Below, piece by piece: positions 57,132 through 64,000 of a stretch of 64,000 bases of DNA. Origin of the DNA: Sphingomonas abaci (GTDB lineage: Bacteria; Pseudomonadota; Alphaproteobacteria; Sphingomonadales; Sphingomonadaceae); the NCBI RefSeq assembly GCF_014199625.1, contig NZ_JACHNY010000003.1:248001-312000 (forward strand). The letters are read 5' to 3'. Numbering within the stretch: the first letter of the stretch is position 1; the number at the start of each line of letters is the position of its first letter. The translations under genes were made by a program, and so were the position numbers. The notes beneath the pieces are model-generated. The model did not search any database. It had not been told where the DNA came from and saw only the letters and a program-made list of their open reading frames with translations.

Positions 57132-58997
57132 ATGACCTTTATCCACAATCTCAGGATATCCCTGAAGATCACCCTGCTGCTGCTGGCGATGGGGGCGATC
57201 ACGCTGACCGTCGCCGTCAGCGGGGTGGCTCGGCTTTTCGACTCCGATGCCGTCTATACGAAATTGCTCTCGACCAAGATGGTGCCGGCGATCCGTCTGT
57301 CCCAGGCCAATCGCCGTGTGCTGGAGATGGGCCTGCGCTCCTATCAGGTGATCGCCTACGGCGCCGATACCCCGATGGGCAGGGATGCGGCGGCGGAGGA
57401 GCTGGCGTCGTTCAGCCAGGCGCTGGTCCGGCTGAAGGAGGTCGGCACGGTCGACCCCTCCCAAAGGACAGTGATCAACGGCTTCATCACCCGCCTCCAT
57501 GGTCTGCACGAGAGTTGCCAGGCGGCGATCGCGGCCGCACGGCGCAAGGATATCGTCGCTGCACGGGCGATCCTGGTGTCCGTCGACCGTCGCAGCCAGC
57601 AGATGCGAAGCGAGATGATCCCCTATTCCAACCGGCAGGTCGAATCCTCCCAGGCCGAGTCCGACCGACTGACCGACAGGATGCACGACACCGCCTTGAA
57701 GATGATGCTGACCGCCTTGCTCGGCACGCTGGCGGGGATCGGTGCGGCGATGGCGCTGACCCGGTCCAGCATCACCGGTCCGCTGAGCCGGTTGCGCGAT
57801 CGGATGGATCGCTACGCCGCCGGCGACTATGCCGAACCGGTCGGCGATGCCGAACGCAAGGACGAGGTGGGCGTGATGGCGCGCGCGGTGCAGGTGTTCC
57901 GCGACAACGGCATCGCCAAAGCTGCCATCGATGCCGAAAAGGCGACGCGCGACGCCGAACAGCGGATGGTGGTGGACACCGTCTCCTCGCACCTGTCGCG
58001 CCTGTCGGACGGCGACCTGACCACGCCGATCCGTGCCGCCTTCCCCTCCGAGTACGACACGCTGAAGCGCAACTTCAACGAGGCGCTCGACAAATTGCGA
58101 GACCTGATCGGCGCGGTGTCGGACGGGGCGCTGGCGATCCGGAGCGGATCGGGTGAGATCGCCCAGGCGGCGGAGGATCTGGCGCGTCGGACGGAGACGA
58201 ATGCCTCTTCGCTGGAACAGACCGCCTCCGCGATCGCCCAGATGGACGGACGGTTGAAGGCGACCGCCACCGCCGCCGGCCGGACGGTGGAGCGCGCGGA
58301 CCAGACGATCGCCACGGTCGGCGGGGGCCGGGTGGTGGCGGACGAGGCGGTGCAGGCGATGGGCCGCGTGTCCGACAGCGCCAAGGGGATCGACTCGGTG
58401 ATCGAGGGCCTCGACAAGATCGCATTCCAGACCCGCGTGCTGGCGATGAACGCAGCGGTCGAGTCGGGCCGGGCGGGGGACGCGGGGCGCGGCTTCGCGG
58501 TGGTCGCCGACCTGGTATCGGCGCTCGCCATGCGCTCCGAGGAGGAGGCGAAGCGCGCTCGCGAGCAGCTGACCGCGACCCAGGCCGACATCGTGACCGC
58601 CGTGGAGGCGGTGCAGAAGGTCGATGGCGCGTTGTCGGCGATTTCGGGCGACGTGACTGAAGTGCACGGCCTGCTTGCGACCATCGCCACCGACAACCAG
58701 GCCCAGGCGGCGGCGATCACCCAGGTCGCCAGCACGATCGGCAGCATGGATCGCAGCACCCAGCAGAATGCGGCGATGGTCGAGGAGACGTCGGCCGCCG
58801 CGCGCAACCTGGCGAGCGAGACCGCCAATCTCGCCGACCAGGCCGCGCGGTTCAACACGGGTGGGGGCGCGATGGCACGGCGGTTCGAGGGGCCGGTGCG
58901 GCCGCTTCCCGCCGCGGCGCTGCCCGCGCTGGTCCGCGCACCCCAGGTGCTGCCCGCGTCAGCCGGGGACAATGGCGACGACTGGACGTCCTTCTGA
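57132..58997 (+). CDS. Methyl-accepting chemotaxis protein
   Basis: 621 aa. TM1 ([20 protein letters not shown]) near residue 14, a four-helix-bundle periplasmic sensor, TM2 ([20 protein letters not shown]) near 196, two HAMP-like segments, and the MCP signalling domain. The hairpin tip reads [20 protein letters not shown], with Arg where classical receptors have FQTN and ESGRAGD for EAARAGE. The C-terminus ends DDWTSF, fitting the xWxxF tether for CheR/CheB. GGGAG lies 5 nt before ATG 57132. No che genes adjoin, so it is an orphan receptor; ligand unknown. Confidence 0.92.
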   Translation: MTFIHNLRISLKITLLLLAMGAITLTVAVSGVARLFDSDAVYTKLLSTKMVPAIRLSQANRRVLEMGLRSYQVIAYGADTPMGRDAAAEELASFSQALVRLKEVGTVDPSQRTVINGFITRLHGLHESCQAAIAAARRKDIVAARAILVSVDRRSQQMRSEMIPYSNRQVESSQAESDRLTDRMHDTALKMMLTALLGTLAGIGAAMALTRSSITGPLSRLRDRMDRYAAGDYAEPVGDAERKDEVGVMARAVQVFRDNGIAKAAIDAEKATRDAEQRMVVDTVSSHLSRLSDGDLTTPIRAAFPSEYDTLKRNFNEALDKLRDLIGAVSDGALAIRSGSGEIAQAAEDLARRTETNASSLEQTASAIAQMDGRLKATATAAGRTVERADQTIATVGGGRVVADEAVQAMGRVSDSAKGIDSVIEGLDKIAFQTRVLAMNAAVESGRAGDAGRGFAVVADLVSALAMRSEEEAKRAREQLTATQADIVTAVEAVQKVDGALSAISGDVTEVHGLLATIATDNQAQAAAITQVASTIGSMDRSTQQNAAMVEETSAAARNLASETANLADQAARFNTGGGAMARRFEGPVRPLPAAALPALVRAPQVLPASAGDNGDDWTSF

Positions 58998-59008
58998 TCC
59001 TGCGTTTC

Positions 59009-59036
59009 GCCCCGCGCTTGCCAAGCGCGGGGCTTT
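59009..59036 (+). terminator. Terminator after the chemoreceptor gene
   Basis: A perfect 11-bp stem (GCCCCGCGCTT, loop GCC) is followed by TTTCG, 12 nt after the stop codon. Confidence 0.75.
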
Positions 59037-59113
59037 CGCTTAAGGCCGCGCGATCGTTCCGTTGTCGAACGCTGATGACACGCATGACCGCCATTGCCGC
59101 GGCATGCACGCTG

Positions 59114-59144
59114 GCCGGCGAGGTTTCGCCCGCCGGCGCTTTTG
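59114..59144 (+). terminator. Hairpin with short T-run in the ffh leader
   Basis: GCCGGCG (59114-59120) pairs with CGCCGGC (59131-59137), followed by GCTTTT, 38 nt before the ffh ATG. It may stop readthrough from upstream or act as an attenuator; no leader peptide is evident. Confidence 0.4.
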
Positions 59145-59174
59145 CGTTTGGCCCGAGTAGAGGTTGATGTCCCC

Positions 59175-60695
59175 ATGTTCGAGAGTCTGAGCGACCGGCT
59201 TGGCGGTGTCTTCGACCGTCTGCGTGGGCGTGGCGCGCTGACCGAGGCGGATGTTCGCACCGCGATGCGCGAGGTGCGCGTCGCGTTGCTGGAGGCGGAC
59301 GTGGCGCTGCCCGTCGCCCGCCAGTTCGTCGACCGGGCGACCGAGCAGGCGATTGGCCAGAACGTGCTGCGTTCGGTCACGCCGGGCCAGCAGGTCATCA
59401 AGATCGTCAACGACGCGCTGGTCGAGATGCTGGGCGCGGACGAATCCACGCTGCTGCTCGACGTCACGCCGCCGGCGGTGGTGATGATGGTCGGCCTGCA
59501 GGGGTCGGGCAAGACGACGACCACCGCCAAGATCGCCAAGCGCCTGTCGCAGGGCACGCTGGCGAACCGCGACCGCAAGAAGGTGCTGATGGCGTCGCTC
59601 GACGTCGCGCGCCCCGCGGCGCAGGAGCAGCTCGCGACGCTGGGCACCCAGGTCGAGGTAGCGACGCTGCCGATCATCGCCGGCCAGCAACCGGTCGAGA
59701 TCGCGCGACGCGCGATGCAGGCGGCGAAGCTCCAGGGTTTCGACGTGCTGATGCTCGACACCGCCGGTCGCCTGCACGTCGATCAGGCGCTGATGGACGA
59801 GATGAAGGCGGTCGCCGACATCGCGAAGCCGCAGGAAATCCTGCTGGTGGTCGACTCGCTGACCGGCCAGGACGCGGTCAACGTCGCCACCAGCTTCTCC
59901 GAACAGGTGCCGCTGACCGGCGTGGTGCTGACCCGCATGGACGGCGACGCGCGCGGTGGCGCTGCGCTGTCGATGCGCGCGGTCACCGGCAAGCCGATCA
60001 AGTTCGCCGGCACCGGCGAGAAGATGGACGCGCTCGAGGCCTTCCACCCCGAGCGGGTGGCAGGGCGCATCCTGGGCATGGGCGACGTCGTCTCGCTGGT
60101 CGAGCGGGCGGCGGAGTCGATCCAGCAGGAAGACGCCGAGCGCATGGCCATGAAGATGGCCAAGGGTCAGTTCGACATGAACGACCTGCGCGGCCAGCTG
60201 GCGCAGATGCGCCGCATGGGCGGTCTCGGCGCGCTGGCGGGCATGATGCCCGGCATGAAGAAGGCGCAAGGAGCGCTCCAGCAGGCGGGCGGCGACAAGA
60301 TCCTGATCCATATGGATGCGATGATCGGCTCGATGACCCCCAAGGAGCGCTCCAAACCCGAATTGATCAACGCCAAGCGCAAGATCCGGATCGCCAAGGG
60401 GTCCGGCACGACCGTGCAGGACGTGAACAAGCTCCTGAAGATGCATCAGGAAATGTCCACCGCGATGAAGAAGCTCAAGAAGATGGGCGGCATCAAGGGG
60501 ATGATGGCGATGCTGGGCAAGGGCGGCCTGGGCGGCGGCCTGGGCGGACTGGGCAATGCGATCGGCGGACCCGGCATGGGCGACCTGATGCAGAAGGCCG
60601 CGGGCGGCAAGACCTTGCCCGGCCTGGACGCGCTCGGCAGCGGCGAATTGCCCAAGCTGCCCCCCGGTTTCGAAGGTTTGTTGAAGAAGAAGTGA
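59175..60695 (+). CDS. ffh: Signal recognition particle protein Ffh
   Basis: 506 aa. N domain (MFESLSDRLGGVFDRLRGRG), G domain with GLQGSGKTTTTAKIAKRL, DVARPAAQEQL, MLDTAGRLHVD and TRMDGDARGGAALSM, then the Met-rich M domain (GGLGALAGMMPGMKKAQGAL, KSKPELINAKRKIRIAKGSG-type region) that binds 4.5S RNA and signal peptides, ending in a Gly/Met-rich tail. It targets membrane proteins co-translationally with FtsY. ATG 59175 preferred; upstream in-frame codons lack support. 49 nt upstream of rpsP. Confidence 0.97.
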   Translation: MFESLSDRLGGVFDRLRGRGALTEADVRTAMREVRVALLEADVALPVARQFVDRATEQAIGQNVLRSVTPGQQVIKIVNDALVEMLGADESTLLLDVTPPAVVMMVGLQGSGKTTTTAKIAKRLSQGTLANRDRKKVLMASLDVARPAAQEQLATLGTQVEVATLPIIAGQQPVEIARRAMQAAKLQGFDVLMLDTAGRLHVDQALMDEMKAVADIAKPQEILLVVDSLTGQDAVNVATSFSEQVPLTGVVLTRMDGDARGGAALSMRAVTGKPIKFAGTGEKMDALEAFHPERVAGRILGMGDVVSLVERAAESIQQEDAERMAMKMAKGQFDMNDLRGQLAQMRRMGGLGALAGMMPGMKKAQGALQQAGGDKILIHMDAMIGSMTPKERSKPELINAKRKIRIAKGSGTTVQDVNKLLKMHQEMSTAMKKLKKMGGIKGMMAMLGKGGLGGGLGGLGNAIGGPGMGDLMQKAAGGKTLPGLDALGSGELPKLPPGFEGLLKKK

Positions 60696-60744
60696 TCCGG
60701 CTCCGGCCGATATCCTGAAAACGTGAAGCAAGGACTTAAGTAAC

Positions 60745-61134
60745 ATGGCACTCAGCATTCGTCTGTCGCGTGGCGGCTCCAAGAAGCGTCCCTATTACCG
60801 CATCGTCGTGGCCGATGCGCGCAGCCCCCGCGACGGCAAGTTCATCGAGAAGATCGGCAACTACAATCCGCTGCTCGCCAAGGACAATGAGCAGCGGATC
60901 GTGCTCGACGCCGAGCGCGCCAAGCACTGGCTGGCCAATGGCGCGCAGCCGACCGACCGCGTCGCCCGCTTCCTGGACCAGGCCGGTGTCCGCGAGCGCG
61001 CCGCGCGCAACAACCCGAACAAGGCCAAGCCGGGCGAGAAGGCCACCGAGCGCGCCGAGGAGCGTGCCGAGAAGCTGAAGGCCGCGCAGGAAGCCGCCGC
61101 CGAGGCGACCGGCGAAACCGCCACCGCCGAGTGA
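60745..61134 (+). CDS. rpsP: 30S ribosomal protein S16
   Basis: 129 aa. [40 protein letters not shown] and [18 protein letters not shown] are the S16 core (about 80 aa). A charged Glu/Lys/Ala-rich C-terminal extension of about 45 residues follows, as in other alphaproteobacteria. AAGGAC precedes the ATG. Confidence 0.97.
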   Translation: MALSIRLSRGGSKKRPYYRIVVADARSPRDGKFIEKIGNYNPLLAKDNEQRIVLDAERAKHWLANGAQPTDRVARFLDQAGVRERAARNNPNKAKPGEKATERAEERAEKLKAAQEAAAEATGETATAE

Positions 61135-61210
61135 TCGTCGGGGCGAGGGGGCGTCCTGCGGGTCGTCCCCTTGCCTGCTGCATCGAGAGAGCCGATCGGC
61201 GCTCCCAGTC

Positions 61211-61297
61211 CCCCCGACGAAGGCCGGGAACCAGTTGGGAACGCTGCTTTGCTCTCACGACCGTTCCGCAACTGGACCCCGGCTCCGCCGGGGTGGG
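61211..61297. repeat. Dispersed imperfect inverted repeat, copy C
   Basis: The left arm (CCCCCGACGAAGGCCGGGAA then CCAGTTGGGAACG) pairs with the right arm (CGTTCCGCAACTGGACCCCG then GCTCCGCCGGGG). It lies between rpsP and the small acidic gene. Same family as copies A and B. Confidence 0.65.
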
Positions 61298-61401
61298 GTG
61301 GAACGGGCGGCGCTCGCGACGGCGTACCCGGCCCGCTGTCCCTCCTGTGGCAGCATAACGGGCCGTCATGCGTTCCCCTCCCGCATAGCAGGAGACGATG
61401 C

Positions 61402-61569
61402 ATGACCGAACAGGATCCCGATCCCCGCACCGCGCCGGACGACGGCGAGGACGCGACCCCCAAGCCCGCGCCGCTCAGCGACGCCAGCAATGACGGCCAG
61501 TCGGCCCAGGCTCCGGCCGAAGGCGACGACAGCGCCGCCCCGGAGACCGATGGTTCCCCCCAAGGCTGA
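61402..61569 (+). CDS. 55-aa acidic, disordered protein overlapping rimM
   Basis: MTEQDPDPRTAPDDGEDATP followed by KPAPLSDASNDGQSAQAPAE and ending ETDGSPQG: rich in Asp, Glu, Pro, Ala and Ser with no hydrophobic core, so probably disordered. GGAGA stands 6 nt before the ATG. Its last 20 nt overlap the start of rimM in another frame, and the rimM ribosome site lies inside it, implying translational coupling. No family recognised. Confidence 0.62.
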   Translation: MTEQDPDPRTAPDDGEDATPKPAPLSDASNDGQSAQAPAEGDDSAAPETDGSPQG

Positions 61570-62062
61570 TCCCGCCACCCCATCCGCACCCGCACCCGCA
61601 CCCGTCACGCTGGCCGCCATCATCGGCGCGCATGGCGTGGCGGGCGAGGTGCGGCTGAAGGTGTTCGCCGACGACCTGTCGGCGTTCACCCGCTTCAACG
61701 ATGGCGCGCTGACGCTGACCAGCCTGCGCGCCGGCAACAACGGCGCGATCGCGCGCTTCGCCGAGATTCGCGACCGCACCGCCGCCGAGGCGATGCGCGG
61801 CACCGCGCTGACCGTGGCGCGCAGCGCATTGCCGCCGCTGGCGGAGGGCGAATATTATCATGCCGACCTGATCGGCCTGCCCGTCGTCACGCTTGCCGGC
61901 GAGCCAATCGGCACCGTCGTCGCGGTCGATAACTTCGGCGCGGGCGACGTGATTGAGGTCGAGCGTCCGACCGGCAAGCGGTTCATGGTGCCCATGCGCC
62001 CCGAGGCGGTGCCCGAATGGTCGCCCGAGCGGATGGTGATCGAACCCGACTTCGCCGCCTGA
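61550..62062 (+). CDS. rimM: Ribosome maturation factor RimM
   Basis: 170 aa from ATG 61550 (GGAG 5 nt upstream, within the preceding gene). A Pro/Ala-rich leader of about 18 residues precedes the RimM N domain (VTLAAIIGAHGVAGEVRLKV), with EYYHADLIGLPVV and the PRC-barrel GTVVAVDNFGAGDVIEVERP then GKRFMVPM. It assists 30S head assembly by binding S19. trmD, which usually follows, is replaced here by a permease gene. Confidence 0.95.
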   Translation: MVPPKADPATPSAPAPAPVTLAAIIGAHGVAGEVRLKVFADDLSAFTRFNDGALTLTSLRAGNNGAIARFAEIRDRTAAEAMRGTALTVARSALPPLAEGEYYHADLIGLPVVTLAGEPIGTVVAVDNFGAGDVIEVERPTGKRFMVPMRPEAVPEWSPERMVIEPDFAA

Positions 62063-62070
62063 CCGCGCCG

Positions 62071-63489
62071 ATGCCGCCATCCTCGCTTTGGCTGCGGCTG
62101 ATCCGCTGCAAGCCGGTCGCCGACTATTACACCCGGCCCGAAGGGGAAGGCACGAGCGAACGCCCGCTTGCGCGCAGCTTCGGCCTGTTCCAGCTCACCA
62201 TGCTGGGTGTCGGCGCGACGATCGGGACCGGCATCTTCGTGGCGCTGACCACTGCGGTGCCGGAGGCGGGACCGGCGGTCACCGTCTCGTTCGTGCTGGC
62301 CGGTATCACCGCCGCGCTGACCGCGCTCTGTTATGCCGAGCTGGCCTCGACCGTCCCGGCGGCCGGCTCCTCCTATTCCTATGCCTATGCGACGCTCGGC
62401 GAATTGGCGGCGTTCCTGATCGGCGCGTGCCTGCTGCTCGAATATGGCGTCTCCGCCTCCGCGATCGCGGTCGGCTGGGGCCAGTATCTGAATGAGCTGT
62501 TCGGGCTGACGATCGGCTGGCGGATGCCCGACGCGCTCGCCCGGCCACCGGGCGCGGGCGGGATCGTCAACCTGCCGGCGGTGCTGCTGGTTGGCCTCTG
62601 CCTGATCGTGCTGCTGCGCGGCGCACGTGAATCGGCCACCGCGAATGCCGTGCTGGTCGTCGCCAAGCTGGCGGTGCTGGCGCTGTTCGTCGGCATCGCG
62701 CTGGCGCATTTCTCGGCCGCCAACTTCCATCCCTTCGCGCCGAAGGGGCTGGCGGGGATCGGGTCGGCGGCCTCGTCGATCTTCTTTTCCTATATCGGCA
62801 TCGACGCGGTCTCGACGGCGGGCGAGGAGGTGCGCGACCCCCGCCGCAACCTGCCGTTGGCGATCATCCTGTCGCTGCTGATCGTCACCGCCGCCTATAT
62901 CCTGGTGGCGGTCGCGGCGCTCGGCGCGCAGCCCTGGACCGCGTTCGCGGGGCAAGAGGCGGGGTTGGCGGTGATCCTCCGCAACCTGACCGGGCAGGGC
63001 TGGCCGGCGGTGCTGCTGTCGCTGGGGGCGGTCGCGTCGATCTTCAGCGTCACCCTGGTGGTGCTCTACGGCCAGACGCGCATCCTCTTTGCGATGAGTC
63101 GCGACGGGCTGCTCCCCGCCTTTTTCCGCCAGGTTGACCCGGTGACCCAGGTGCCACGCCGCAACAGCTGGGTGGTGGCGCTGGGCGTCGCGCTGCTCGC
63201 CGCCGTGGTGCCGCTCGATGTTTTGGTCAACCTGACCAGCATGGGGACGCTGATCGCCTTCGCCGCCGTGTCGATCGGCGTCATCCTGCTGCGGCGTCGC
63301 CGGCCCGATCTGCCGCGCGGCTACCGGGTGCCGTTCTATCCCGTGCTGCCGGTGCTGAGCGTCGGCGCGTGCGTCTATCTGATCGCGGGGCTGCCGGCCG
63401 ACACCTTCCTGCTGTTCGGCCTGTGGATCGGAGCGGCATGCCTGATCTATTTCGGCTATTCGATCCGGCGGTCGGCGTTGGCGGACTAG
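62071..63489 (+). CDS. APC-family amino acid permease, second copy
   Basis: 472 aa, about 12 helices. LFQLTMLGVGATIGTGIFVA and FFSYIGIDAVSTAGEEVRDP match the permease at 37982-39520, but this copy lacks the long extracellular insertion with three Cys seen there. ATG 62071 lies 8 nt after the rimM stop, with no clear Shine-Dalgarno, so it may depend on coupling to rimM. Substrate unknown. It occupies the trmD position of the ribosomal cluster. Confidence 0.9.
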   Translation: MPPSSLWLRLIRCKPVADYYTRPEGEGTSERPLARSFGLFQLTMLGVGATIGTGIFVALTTAVPEAGPAVTVSFVLAGITAALTALCYAELASTVPAAGSSYSYAYATLGELAAFLIGACLLLEYGVSASAIAVGWGQYLNELFGLTIGWRMPDALARPPGAGGIVNLPAVLLVGLCLIVLLRGARESATANAVLVVAKLAVLALFVGIALAHFSAANFHPFAPKGLAGIGSAASSIFFSYIGIDAVSTAGEEVRDPRRNLPLAIILSLLIVTAAYILVAVAALGAQPWTAFAGQEAGLAVILRNLTGQGWPAVLLSLGAVASIFSVTLVVLYGQTRILFAMSRDGLLPAFFRQVDPVTQVPRRNSWVVALGVALLAAVVPLDVLVNLTSMGTLIAFAAVSIGVILLRRRRPDLPRGYRVPFYPVLPVLSVGACVYLIAGLPADTFLLFGLWIGAACLIYFGYSIRRSALAD

Positions 63490-63493
63490 GGCG

Positions 63494-64000
63494 TCAGCGG
63501 CGCAGCGGCCGCTGCTCGCTCAGCATGTTGCGGATGGTGGTCGCGGCGACGCCGGCCTCGCCCATGGCGTGGCTGATCTGGTCCAGCCCCTTCACCACGT
63601 CGCCGGCCGCGAACAGGCCGGGGATCGAGGTGCGCTGGTGGTCATCCACCTCCAGACACCCTTCGTCATTGGCCCGCGCCCCGGCCTCCACCGCGAGGCG
63701 CGAGCGGATCACCGAGCCCATCGCCGGATAGACGCTGTCGAAGGCCAGTCGGCCGCCGGCGGTGTCCATCGCGAATCGATCGCCCTCGATCGCGAAGCGG
63801 CCGCACGGACCATCGATCCGCCGGATGCCCGCATCGTCCAGCGCGGCGATGCAGTCGGGGTCGAGGCCGTTCTCCGCCTCGGGGCTGATCAGCGTCACGT
63901 CGCGCGTATAGCCCCGCAGGAAGATCGCCTCGCGGGTGCCGTGCCGGCCGCGCCCGATCACCCCGACGCGCTTGTCGGTGACCTCATAGCCGTCGCAGAT
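63494..64000 (-). CDS. Thioredoxin reductase-like FAD/NAD(P) oxidoreductase (partial, 3' part)
   Basis: The C-terminal 168 codons are seen; the start lies beyond the right edge. The visible protein begins ICDGYEVTDKRVGVIGRGRH, so the redox Cys of a CPxCDGYE motif is at the edge, followed by a NAD(P)-binding Rossmann segment. It closes with SIPGLFAAGDVVKGLDQISH and a C-terminal helix. The Gly-Arg-Gly variant of the usual GxGxxG context (VIGRGRHGTREA) is typical of sphingomonad homologues of this oxidoreductase group. It converges with the permease gene, 4 nt between stops. True TrxB or a related flavoprotein cannot be settled from this part. Confidence 0.85.
   Translation of the reverse strand: MCDGYEVTDKRVGVIGRGRHGTREAIFLRGYTRDVTLISPEAENGLDPDCIAALDDAGIRRIDGPCGRFAIEGDRFAMDTAGGRLAFDSVYPAMGSVIRSRLAVEAGARANDEGCLEVDDHQRTSIPGLFAAGDVVKGLDQISHAMGEAGVAATTIRNMLSEQRPLRR

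Overview
The window is a GC-rich chromosomal segment that looks like a sphingomonad (Alphaproteobacteria, Sphingomonadales; probably Sphingomonas or a close relative). The evidence is the alpha-type SspB, an ATP12 homologue, a PEPxxWA-CTERM protein, a large TonB-dependent receptor, an alphaproteobacterial-type LexA box (GAAC-N7-GAAC) before uvrA, and the mtaB-ftsY-yciB and ffh-rpsP-rimM clusters. No rRNA, tRNA, CRISPR array, prophage or insertion sequence was recognised. Nearly all genes are chromosomal housekeeping or envelope genes. One clearly lower-GC gene (20920-22368) looks acquired.

Layout. 0-4.7 kb: Mn-catalase, a TM2 protein, a 28-aa membrane peptide, purB, a secreted EF-hand protein and a Lys/His-rich hypothetical. 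4.8-11.4 kb: uvrA, thrS, an acetyltransferase and infC, which probably starts at AUA. 11.9-17.8 kb: a TonB-dependent receptor, katE and a small membrane protein, with a structured intergenic region. 17.8-25.6 kb: glnD, the low-GC DMP19-like gene, mutS and a small membrane protein. 25.6-34 kb: maeB, a periplasmic cyclophilin, an SDR, a CHAP protein, a Tat-lipoprotein MsrB, an ABC-2 exporter pair and queG. 34-39.5 kb: a PEP-CTERM protein, an SMR/lipoprotein/EI24 operon, a PfkB kinase and an APC permease. 39.7-44.4 kb: the minus-strand cluster hisB-yciI-hisH-hisA-hisF-(two STAS-like paralogues)-hisE-HIT. 44.4-48.9 kb: sspB-GNAT, then the overlapping operon crcB-rlu-HAD-orf72-atp12.

49.3-53.3 kb is the most interesting block: a phage-shock (Psp) locus. 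A divergent pspF activator faces a predicted sigma-54 promoter. The promoter drives a 45-aa exported peptide gene, pspA, pspB, pspC and then four more short genes. Each of those four encodes one N-terminal membrane segment and a PspB-like C-terminal coiled coil with a recurring LExR(I/V)xxLExI pattern. This looks like an expanded, lineage-specific Psp membrane module.

53.3-64 kb: superoxide dismutase with a strong terminator, the mtaB-ftsY-yciB operon, an orphan chemoreceptor ending in an xWxxF pentapeptide-like tail, ffh, rpsP, a 55-aa acidic protein overlapping rimM, a second APC permease where trmD is usually found, and the end of a thioredoxin-reductase-like flavoprotein cut by the window edge.

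Oxidative-stress functions recur (Mn-catalase, KatE, SOD, MsrB), and so do envelope functions (Psp, TBDR, CHAP, lipoproteins). A family of dispersed imperfect inverted repeats sits mostly between convergent genes. All functional assignments come from reading motifs and context; no database search was possible.
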